64,000 nucleotides of DNA from Phyto melanocephala (Eukaryota > Arthropoda > Insecta > Diptera > Rhinophoridae): NCBI GenBank assembly GCA_941918925.1, contig OW799235.1, positions 35,920,701 through 35,984,700 of the forward strand, written 5' to 3'. This document shows, one piece after another, positions 55,018-64,000 of this stretch (its first letter is position 1; every line of letters starts with the position of its first letter). The translations under genes were made by a program, and so were the position numbers. The notes under the pieces are model-generated. The model was not told where the DNA came from. It worked only from the letters and a program-made list of their open reading frames with translations, and did no database searches.

Positions 55018-56147
55018 AACAAGTAAGAGCACTATATTCGTGCTGTGCCGAATCTTTTTTACCCACCATCAATTTTCCTTTCTTTTATAACTAGGGTTTT
55101 TTCCCGAAAATTTTTGATTCCCGGGAATGCGAGATTTGTTTTCAATTATAAAAAATTTTTTTATTAAAAACAATCAGATCATCAGAATTCAATTTAAATA
55201 TAAACAATATAAACATCTCTTCTTGAATCGTAGCCACCATTTTTATTTCCCGGGATCCCGAAAGATAATCCCGGGAAATCGGGAAGATTAAATAAATCAA
55301 ATTCCCGGGAAATAACCCATTTCATAGCACAAAATGTATTTGTTTGTTATTAACAGTAATCGCTATGCAAGAATCTCTTTATAATAAACTGGGTATAAAT
55401 TTCCTTGTATAAGTTCGATATGCTAGTAAAATGTTTTCGTAAATTTAGTCTTTCAATGAAAGTGGGCGCTAAAGTAGGCGTGTTGAAGTTGTTTCCACTA
55501 ATGAATGCAACTTAGATGTTTCAATATAGTCCTTTATTATTCCAAAATCTTTATTCATTGAGAAATTATATGAATTTGAGATAAACCGTTATATGGGAGG
55601 TAGGCGTTAAAGTGGGCTTGTCACATTTAATTTGTGTTAGAAAAAAGCATTTGACCAAAAAGCCATGTTTGCGAAATTTCAGAAGCGTACATCAAACTTT
55701 GTTGCTTTTATGACGTTTTAGTTTTTCAATATACCGAAAAATACACTGTGCGGTATAAATTTTTCGTACATTTTGATCTACAACCCGTTTGCGCTTGGAC
55801 ACAATCCCATTTTATTCAATGTTAGAAGAACACGGTTTTTTCGACCTACTCTTGCTTTACGAGCTATAACTCTCTTCCTAATATTCCGATTTAGCTCATT
55901 CCAAACAAACCCTGTCTATAAGAAAGATTCTGGCAAAATTTGAGCCCCCTAGCTTTTACAGTGCGACCTCTATCGTGCTTTCAACAGACGGACAGACGTA
56001 CAGATGGACAGACGGATGGACATAGCTAGATCGTCATAAAATCAAACCCTGATCCAGAATACTTTTTGGGGTCTAAAATGGATGTTTCGATGTGTTACAA
56101 ACGGAATGACAAAATGAATATACCCCCACCATTTTTTTGGTGGCGGG
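55018..56147 (-). mobile_element. DINE-1/Helentron-like group I element with a nested palindromic MITE
   Basis: Reversed group I order: AACAAGTAAGAGCACTATAT, a diverged hairpin, CCCACCATCAATTTTCC, then AAAGTGGGCGCTAAAGTAGG, GAGCTATAACTCTCTTCCTA, a GACGGACAGACG tract and a CCCCACCATTTTTTTGGTGG end. No mariner-type copy. A GGGTT-ended element interrupts it at 55092-55319. Confidence 0.88.
55092..55319. mobile_element. MITE with TAGGGTTTTTTCCCG ends
   Basis: About 228 bp. The left end TAGGGTTTTTTCCCG and the right end CGGGAAATAACCCA are imperfect inverted repeats, with several CCCGGGA motifs inside. Flanking TTTATAAC and TTTCATAG both resemble the TTTAATAG of uninserted group I copies, so an old 8-bp hAT-type duplication is possible. 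Confidence 0.6.
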
Positions 56148-56858
56148 AAGTCGGTTTTTGTATAAACGACTTAGAAATAAATATCTTTTATTGTCAATGA
56201 GTTTATGATATTTATTTAAAAATATGTAAGTCAACTTTAAACCATCTTTTCTCATTTTCTAATATTAGAAATACAAATTAAGAAGCATTGTCGAACTTCA
56301 TTAAAAAAAATAGTTATCAAAAAATCCTACATTCATATCGAATAAAAAAAGTTGTTTAAAAAATAATTGTCACCCTGTTGATTAGTACTCGTCACATTGT
56401 ATGCGAAATTACATTCTTGCTGAGGAAGTGAGAAGCAATTGTAAAAGAAGAAATAAAAAACATCAAAGGGAATTATGACAACAAAGACTCATGGTGGCAT
56501 ATTTTTTTATATACGCAAAATTAACAACAATAGCACAAATAAAGAGTAACCCAAAATTAACGCAAGACTTAAATTTGTCGCCCTAGGTTCAGATAAGTGT
56601 TGAAAACTCTAAACAACAATTTGACAGCTTACCGTTTAGGAACAATTTAGTAAAAATTATTAAACAATATTTCAAATATTTCATACAAAATATGGTCGGA
56701 ATAGTGTTTTAGCTTCGTAAACTTTAAAGAGATCAATTAAAAAATTAAGGGAGACATCCAGTCCGTAAGAGACGCCCAATACACTGGTTGTCCAAAAACA
56801 AGGCTTTCAAATATCAATATCGAAGCAGTGCATGAGAGTGTTGGTATTAATCCAGGAA
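56148..56858. other. AT-rich stretch, nothing recognised
   Basis: No coding or repeat signature seen. Confidence 0.4.
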
Positions 56859-57700
56859 CAGTGTTGCCGCCGACCAACTTTTTTTCGCAGTGAAATCGAC
56901 AGAAAAAACGCAGTGAAGCGCAGTGACGAGAAATAAAAAAATGTCGTTTTCGTTTGGACAAAAAAAGGAAATTTTTTTCACTGTTTTAACACTTTTTTGC
57001 CTTTTTTTTAAGAATTACTTGTTTTTTTAATTTTTTTAAGTTAATCTTATCTCAACTACTCAACTGAAATAAAAAAAAAATATTATTTTTGATTGTCAAC
57101 AACAGTGCAATACATATTTTTAACTTTAGTTTTTCAATTTTATTTATCAGAACAAAAACAATTCATTTTATAACTAAAAGTTACATATATAATATTATAT
57201 ATTTTAATAAAAAAAGTAACTCATTTTTCAGTCATATATCTCTTTGTGTGACGGTATTTGAATGACGTTCAAAATGTGTGTAATTATTGTCCAAGTATTT
57301 GCAGCATAACTTACAGAAAGCTTTTTTGTCTTTGCAATCCAGCCAATTATATTTTTCTTTCCAAGATGGTAGGAATAGTTGTCGAAATGGCGTTTTCTTT
57401 GAATTAGCTTGATTAGAAGAGGATGATGACGGCTCGTTGTCATCTAAAATTTCAATTCCCTCTGTACTAGTACAAGCTGTATCATCTGCTTCTTTTTCAC
57501 AATTAGGATTGATAATTCTTTCGCCTGGTTTTTCCAAAACATGTCTTTGAGGTAAATCATGTTAAGGCGTTGTTGATCAAAAAAAGAGGAAAACTACCAA
57601 AAACTGAAAAACGCAGTGATATTAATGAAAACGCAGTTACGCAGTGACGACGGGCAAATCGCAGTAAAAAACTGCGATCGCAGTGAAAACGGCAACACTG
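56859..57700 (-). mobile_element. hAT element, deleted, with a BED-finger ORF
   Basis: 842 bp starting CAGTGTTGCCG and ending CGGCAACACTG. The flanks TCCAGGAA and TACAGGAA match 7 of 8, a hAT-size target duplication. CGCAGTGA motifs are repeated many times in both subterminal regions (for example 56887-56930 and 57610-57685), as expected of transposase-binding sites. One coding remnant lies inside on the minus strand. Confidence 0.88.
57232..57537 (-). pseudogene. hAT transposase N-terminal fragment with BED-type zinc finger
   Basis: 101 codons. An acidic, Ser-rich start (EKEADDTACTSTEGIEILDD) leads to a BED-like finger about residues 60-95: FLPSWKEKYNWLDCKDKKAF, then CKLC (two Cys) and HFERH (two His), the Cys-x2-Cys...His-x3-His pattern that binds DNA in hAT transposases. 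The catalytic domain and C-terminal dimerisation region are missing, and the frame stops right after the finger. Overlapping ORFs in other frames are shadows. Function is inferred from the finger and the hAT ends. Confidence 0.75.
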
Positions 57701-57708
57701 TACAGGAA

Positions 57709-58866
57709 CCTAAATTCGGCGTCGCGTACAGGAGTTGTATATTTACTCACTTAAAATCTGCTATTTTTAATAGATTGTTTAATAATGACGACACGTTATT
57801 CTATCGTGTAACACACCATTTCTACTAATCTTTCCAACACTTTACTGCACAAATGGTGACAAATATCTAGCGTTAATTTTGGGATGCCCTTTATAGAAAA
57901 AATTAACATATATGTATCTATGTATAAAGTATATTCAAAACAAGTTAAGAAATGTAGAAGGAGCAAAGCCATTTTAAAGCGACATTTGACACAATAAAAA
58001 CATTGCGTTTTTGTTCTCTACTGAGAGAATGAAGACTGTGTGATTTCATCGTTGCTGATGTTGTCGGTGGCTCATAAAGGAATTTAAAAAAAATTTAAAT
58101 ATTTTGCAACCAAATGTATGCATATACATACATATGTAGGAACATAAGTACATACATATACACGCTTTCTATATTGTTGATTTTTTGTTTTTCTTTTTGA
58201 TTTAGTACATATTTGACATGCTGCATCATGAATCATCTTCATTCCAAAACCAAGTCTGGAAAGTGATAAAAAACGAGGAAATGAAAGATGGAAATGTGTG
58301 AAAAATATTACTTCTTCAAAATAAGAAAAATAAACTGCACATACAAACATATGTACATATTTAAAATGGAGGGAGTTTAAATTATTTCTGTACCGAAGGA
58401 AATTATAATAAATGATACAAAACTGTCATGTTTAAGCTTCGTATGTATGTATGTATGTTGTATATATTTTTTTGCAATTTTAAATATTGCACATCATCAG
58501 CTAAAGAGCAACAATAAAAGAATCGTAAACGACATGTTGTTTAGCAAAAGTAAATCCATCATCAGCCGCAGCAGTTACACCTAAATAAAAAACAACAACG
58601 CATAACAACACCCCCTTTAATGGTTTTGCCTGAGATAACGGGAAACACGGGTAAATATCAGTACTGAATGGTTTTAATTTTTTGATGTTGTTTTGTTTTT
58701 TTTTTTGCAACAAAATAAATACAAATATATGAATTTGTTGTTACACGTGCTTATTTACGTACGTGGCAAATGTATTGCTGTTTGTCATATACAAATAAAA
58801 GTCAAGACAGTCAATAATCAGTAAAACGAATGATAAACAAACTGTTGTTCTCCTTTTTATCCCTAA
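57709..58866. other. AT-rich stretch, no gene recognised
   Basis: TATG-rich DNA lies near 58443-58460. No coding pattern. Confidence 0.4.
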
Positions 58867-58993
58867 GGCCGAATTACGGCATTCGAACGTGATCGAAATT
58901 GTAAAATTCTTATTAGAATCTCTATACTTAAAGCACAGTAAACTTGATCGTTCGAGTAAAATTTCGATCGATATCGAATGCCGTAATTTGGCC
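58867..58993. mobile_element. Small palindromic MITE with GGCCGAATTACGGC ends
   Basis: 127 bp. GGCCGAATTACGGCATTCGA on the left and TCGAATGCCGTAATTTGGCC on the right are inverted repeats with one change in 20. TGATCGAAAT/ATTTCGATCG motifs sit further in. The flanks CCTAA and CCTGA might be a 5-bp duplication. No ORF. Confidence 0.8.
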
Positions 58994-59225
58994 CCTGATC
59001 AGGAAATTAGGAAGTTATATTAATGCTACTTTTACTATAGCAGGACAAAACTAGTGATATTAATGAAAGATAATAACAAACAAAAGTAAAAGGGATGCTG
59101 TTTGGTTAAAAATTTCAATCTAACTCATTGTGGTAAAATATATGAAAAAAGGAAAAAACTAAAAGTGGTTACGGAATTCAATTAAATAGATGATATTTAC
59201 AACGAACATGTAACCACCGATCAGA

Positions 59226-59273
59226 GAGTGCTGATGATGAAATCGTAGCTGGTTTCGAAAATGCATTCCACTC
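59226..59273 (+). ncRNA. Hammerhead-ribozyme-like motif, copy 2
   Basis: GAGTG, CTGATGA, one extra T, GAAATC-GTAGCT-GGTTTC, GAAA, AATGCATT, C, CACTC. Stem I pairs fully (GAGTG with CACTC), stem II has 6 pairs including G-U, and stem III is a 3-bp AAU/AUU with a 2-nt loop. Predicted cleavage is after C59268. The extra base before stem II is the main departure from the consensus. About 100 bp around it resemble copy 1. Confidence 0.45.
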
Positions 59274-61457
59274 CACTTCATTTATCACAATAAAAAATTC
59301 TTTGTAAAAATAAAGAATGTTAATATGAACTTCAAGCCTGATTAAAAATTTAAATATTAGTTTAAACAGAAAAGTTTGACAAAATAAAAATTCAAATTGT
59401 ATTTACTGTTTAATTTTCAAGGGTGTTGCATCAATTGGACCTTCCATAAGCCTAATGCGAATTTGTGTATTAATTTGGGATAGTCGTTTGTAAATCTTCA
59501 ATGCAATTTTTCCATAAACAACTTACTTAAGTATAAGACTGCAATCTAGGGACTCATCTGCCTAATCCGCTTAAAATTACTTTAATCAATGTATGACCTA
59601 TCAATACCGTTTAACATGGTGGAGGGGGTCTACATATGTTTATAAGAAATGTAATTTATTGTGTAGAAATGATCTGGACATGGCAGCCTAAGCCTTTATT
59701 GAAATAGAAGTCTGAAGTAGAATTTTCTATAAAAACTAATTATTTAGAAAAATAATGACTCTGATGGCACATATACGAAAGAGTTGAAAGCGGTGGTTGC
59801 TAACTAGTATTGAATAAAAAGGGTAGTTTGAAAGCACCCGTCGACTAGGCAATTGTTTGTCATTTTTCTTTTCTCACTTTAATAAATTCTTTTCTTTAAT
59901 ATTCAGCGTTAATTGTTGTCTAATTGCTTGTGAATAAAATTGGTCGTAAGGCAAATAAATAACAGCAATTAGTCATTGTTAATTTTTGTACAACATAAAA
60001 CTTCCAATTAAATATATGATTAATAATTTCACAATAAAAATAAATTTTAAATCTTTTCCTTATTTCTTTCATATACATATCTTACATTTATTTTTTTTTT
60101 CAAAGTTTGAATAAATATTAATTTTTAAATATCTTACTGGATTTTAGCATTTTTCCTTTAGCTTTTTCGACTATATAATACTTAGTAGATTCGTTATAAC
60201 TAGTAAACAAAAAATTTCAAATATATGTTTGTATGTGTTTAAAGTGTATTCGCTGTACAAGGCTTTGGCTGTATTATTATTTTATGTCAGCCGTCCATTG
60301 ATTTAGTCAGGTTTTTCCCATTTTTATTACGTCTCGTTACTTGTCTTGTAAATCATTCTTTGAATTTGTGATCAGGATGTTTTATGCTATTGTCCTAAGT
60401 GAGCTACTGCGGAAATGAAGCCATGTTTCATATTTTTCATGATATTATTTCTTTTTTTTTACGCAATTTAGTAAATTGAAATTCTAAAAAAAGACTACAT
60501 GTGTGCTTGTATCTACATATATTTAAAATTTACTTTTATATATTTTATATTTAATCACGTGCTACATTGCTCGTACATTGGATCAGAAAAAAAAAAAAAA
60601 CTTTTGAAAACAAATCAGTTATTAACTTGTTAAATTTCATAAACCTCTCAGCATGATATAAAAGGGTAGGTAGTTTTAATTACTTTTGTATAAGTATTAA
60701 TATTGTGCTTCCAAATTTAAAATTTAAATCTCCCATTGTGTTCATAATGAAAGTAATTTTTTGCTGTAGTATACTACATACATACATTTAGTACTAAAAC
60801 ACAGCCACAGCTTGATACTTATATCAAACGATAATATGTCAATCTTAAGATTGTAATGGTTTGTTTAGCTTGAATATAAAATTTAACAAATTTGACTGAT
60901 TTTTACCATAAATTTATAATTTTCCTGGTTAAATAAGTCTTAAAATATAAAATGTTTGATTCTAGAATTTCGGATTGTATTGCAAAATTAAATAGTGGGA
61001 CAATCTCTAAAGCGTGTTTTATAGAGTTTTCTAACTTTTAATGGAAATAAAATACGTAAAAACCTTCTTATAGGCATTATTCAATAGATAATTTTATAGA
61101 TATAATATTAAAATATGATTTCTGGAAAAGGTCAAGAATATTTCAGCGCCCGTTTTAATAAAATGCGTTTCAAACATTTAGGCGATTTTTACTTATAAAT
61201 TATAAATTGGGTGAATATTTCATCAAACAATTGTTTAAAAGATCCCCCACCCACCAAGGTTGTTCCCTAATTCAATGTTAAAAATCGCCAAAATCGCCAA
61301 AGCTTTATTTTCTTAATTTTCGTCAATGAAATATATATTTTTGTAATTATAAAAAATATTTTTTATAAGTCCTAAAATTTGATACGAATCGCTAAAATTC
61401 GCCAAAAAAGAAAAAGAAATTCGCAATGATTTATATTTTTATTCAAATCAAAGTAAA
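59274..61457. other. AT-rich stretch, no gene recognised
   Basis: A run of 14 A lies near 60587-60600. No coding or repeat signature seen. Confidence 0.45.
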
Positions 61458-62253
61458 AACAAGTAAGAGCGCTATATTCGGCCGTGCCGAATCTTATATA
61501 CCCTTCACAACGTGTAGTCATGCAATAACAGTAGTTTGTGTCACCATTCATCCCATATGAAATACGTACATACATATAAAAACATACATATATAAAAACA
61601 TCCCATTGTAAAATTATAAATTCACGTATGTATGTTAAAAAAACGAAAAAAAAATTTTAAAAAAATTTAAAAAAAAATTAAAAAAAAAAATTATTATATA
61701 AAACAAAAAAAAAAAATAAAAAAAAATTAAAAAAAAAATAAAAAAAAATAAAAAAAATTTTAAAAAAATAATAATAAAAATAAAAATAATATATTAAATA
61801 AAAAATAAAAAAAAAATTTAAAAAAAAATTTAAAAAAAAATAAAAAAAAAATTTTTTTGGCTCAGCTGGGATTCGATGCCACGTTTTCTCTAACCAGTAT
61901 ACACGTTTGTATGTATGTATGTTGTTGTTGTAATGTTGTTTTTGTGAAAAAAAAATCGAGGTGGTCGTGGGTTTTTGCTCATATCTCAGTTGTTTATGTA
62001 CCGATGTTTCTGATTTTCAATACCAAAATACTCCCGAATATTTCATACCTTACACGGGTCCAACCTATGTCGGGGGGCTTCAAAAAGTTGATTTCAACAT
62101 ACACACGGACAGACTGACAGAGCTTAATCGACTCCCCTATTCATAAGCTTTCAGAAAATATATACTTTATGGGGTCGGAAATGAAAATTGTAGAAATTTC
62201 ACACGGAACGACAAAGCTATATATACCCTTTTTCACTGTGTGAAGGGTATAAT
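61458..62253 (-). mobile_element. DINE-1/Helentron-like group II element, full length, copy 1 of an adjacent pair
   Basis: Reversed: AACAAGTAAGAGCGC, hairpin ATTCGGCCGTGCCGAAT, ATACCCTTCACAACGTG, an A/T block, GGCTCAGCTGGGATTCGATG, GAGGTGGTCGTGGG, TTTGCTCATATCTCAG, ATGTCGGGGGGCTTC, a CGGACAGACTGACAGAG tract and ATATACTTTATGGGGTCGG. It ends with CCCTTTTTCACTGTGTGAAG and GGTATAATAA, which folds on itself. Confidence 0.92.
61630..61858. repeat. Low-complexity A/T block inside the group II element
   Basis: Nearly pure A with T and TAAA interruptions; it corresponds to the block at 62815-63060 in the sister copy. Confidence 0.9.
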
Positions 62254-62632
62254 AATTAGTGAACACAAGAAGGCACAATGTTTGCTATAAAACAGTATAT
62301 AGTAGCAAAGAATATAAATCATATAGAATGCGCATCACGTACAAATAAAAATTTCTTATGGCGGGTTCTAACATTGGAACCCGCTCTCTTCATTACGAAT
62401 GGCTCTCATATAGTTTCGCTCACAATATTTTGTCAAGGTAATTTGTTGTTGGTTTCTTTATTCATATTTATTTACCATGCACTCGTTTAACTTCATGCGT
62501 TAGACCAGGAAGCAAAGAAACAAAATACGAACACGTGTTTGTCTGTTGTTTATGCATGTATGTATGGATGTATGTATGGATGGGTTAATGTTCTTTAAAT
62601 AAAGAAATGAGAAAATATAAATTTACATTTAT
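62254..62632. other. Spacer between two Helentron-like copies
   Basis: No gene recognised. A strong 8-bp hairpin, GCGGGTTC-TAACATTG-GAACCCGC, lies at about 62361-62384. Confidence 0.5.
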
Positions 62633-63491
62633 AACAAGTAAGAGCGCTATATTCGGCCGTGCCGAATCTTATATACCCTTCACAACGTGAATTCATGCAA
62701 TAACAGTGGTTTGTGTCACCATTCATCCCATATGAAATACGTACATACATATAAAAACATACATATATAAAAACGTCCCATTGTAAAATTATAAATTCAC
62801 GTATGAATGTTAAAAAAAACAAAAAAAAAAACAAATTTAAAAAAAAAATTAAAAAAAAAAAAATTTTTAAAAAAAAAAATTTTTAAAAAAATTATTATGT
62901 ATATAATATATACAAAAAAAAAATAAAAAAAAAATTAAAAAAAAAAATTTAAAAAAAAAATAATAATAAAAATATAAATAATATATTAAATAAAAAATAA
63001 AAAAAAAAAATAAAAAAAAAATAAAAAAAAAATTTAAAAAAAAATTTAAAAAAAAATTTTTTGGCTCAGCTGGGATTCGATGCCACGTTTTCTCTAACCA
63101 GTATACACGTTTGTATGTATGTATGTTGTTGTTGTAATGTTGCTTTTGTGAAAAAAAAATCGAGGTGGTCGTGGGTTTTTGCTCATATCTCAGTTGTTTA
63201 TGTACCGATGTTTCTGATTTTCAATAGCGATCTACTCCCGAATATTTCTGATATTTTAATACCTCACCCGAGTCCAAGCGATGTCGGGGGGCTTCAAAAA
63301 GTTGATTTCAACATACACACGGACAGACGGTCAGACGGACAGACGGACAGACGGACAGCGCTTAATCGACTCCCCTATTCATAAGCTTTCACAAAATATA
63401 TACTTTATGGGGTCGGAAATCAAAATTGTAGAAATTTCACACGGAATGACAAACCTATATATACCCTTTTTCACTGTGTGAAGGGTATAAA
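62633..63491 (-). mobile_element. DINE-1/Helentron-like group II element, full length, copy 2 of an adjacent pair
   Basis: Same order as 61458-62253 and nearly identical apart from the A/T block length and the GACAGACGGACAGACGGACA microsatellite, which is longer here (63320-63360). It ends GTGTGAAGGGTATAAAA. Same orientation, about 380 bp apart. Confidence 0.92.
62815..63060. repeat. Low-complexity A/T block inside the group II element
   Basis: A-rich block with short TATA segments, longer than its counterpart at 61630-61858. Confidence 0.9.
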
Positions 63492-64000
63492 AAGGTCAAA
63501 TAAATTTAAACAAATGTGAACAAACATTGTTTTGAAAACAAATACGCTCGACTGTGTTACAGTAGCAAAATCATATATATATTGTTGTTGTACGAATGAG
63601 ATTGCATCAATTGTGATCGAATATTATTTGCCCTTCTTAGCGAAAATTTTATTGTACGTGTACAATTTTATTGATTTGAGATAATTTTAATACAAAGAAA
63701 TTTATTATACTTAGGTGAAAATTTTTTTTCAAGCATTTGAATTTCACTTGAGGTGTTTTAAATAAATTAAAAAGACGATGTTTTCTAATGTATTACAGAC
63801 ACTTTTACAAATTGAAGTTTTCGAAAAAACTTTCGCCTATTGTCAAGTGCACTCAATGTTTATACATGTAGCTCTAGTGTGATATTTTTTATTTTAAAGT
63901 GTAATTTATAATTTATTTTAGCTACTTTATTCTCTAAAATTACAATTTTTATTAAAATTGCTGTCACTGTTTCGCCAATAATATGTTGGCTCGTCAGGAA
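63492..64000. other. AT-rich stretch, nothing recognised
   Basis: No coding or repeat signature to the window end. Confidence 0.45.

Noticed and set aside
61857..62117. 86-107 codon ORFs repeated at 63061-63384 and, inverted, at 36896-37144
   Set aside because: These translate the conserved non-coding modules of group II Helentron-like elements; frames differ between copies.

Overview
This window reads as repeat-rich, AT-rich, non-coding DNA from a higher (brachyceran, probably calyptrate) fly. The organism is inferred only from its repeats: two families with the architecture of the dipteran DINE-1/INE-1 (mini-me) Helentrons, a Jockey-type LINE, a Minos/Tc1-like transposon with a 59-nt intron, and TATG/CATA microsatellites. 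I found no convincing host gene. The only host-like candidates are a 70-75 bp GC-rich block with splice-site-like edges near 48.1 kb and an isolated 44-codon ORF near 22.0 kb. The window could be intron or intergenic DNA.

Layout. 0-10 kb: a deleted Helentron copy, a Helitron fragment, two near-identical palindromic MITEs (3070, 5842) on either side of a 1.68-kb Tc1/Minos-like transposon, a 1.8-kb non-autonomous Helitron (7144-8962) and a TIR element with 245-bp internal tandem units (9359-10115). 10-24 kb: a possible LINE ORF1 relic, Helentron relics, a TATG microsatellite, a mariner-type relic, a short complete Helitron copy (16804-17430) and MITEs. 24-31 kb: a pogo-like relic, a decayed mariner-type transposase, an RNase H-bearing LINE remnant split by a hAT MITE with an exact 8-bp target duplication, and a 675-bp inverted-repeat (foldback) element. 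31.2-36.3 kb: a full-length Jockey-type LINE on the minus strand with poly(A) tail and matching 14-bp target duplications, broken by one frameshift in ORF2. 36-57 kb: nested Helentron-like elements, several carrying an internal mariner-type insertion at one shared site, and a Helitron copy that joins a Helitron helicase C-terminus. 54-64 kb: two hammerhead-ribozyme-like motifs in opposite orientation, a hAT relic with a BED-finger ORF, a small palindromic MITE and two adjacent long Helentron copies.

The genes here serve only the mobile elements: Tc1, mariner, pogo and hAT transposases, LINE gag/endonuclease/RT/RNase H and a Helitron helicase piece. The most interesting observations are the paired hammerhead-like motifs, the Helentron+mariner composite that seems to have multiplied as one unit, the three-level nest at 48.9-51.9 kb, the near-intact intron-bearing Tc1 element and the Helitron copy that links a short repeat family to its helicase. 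All identifications come from reading the sequence; none was checked against a database.
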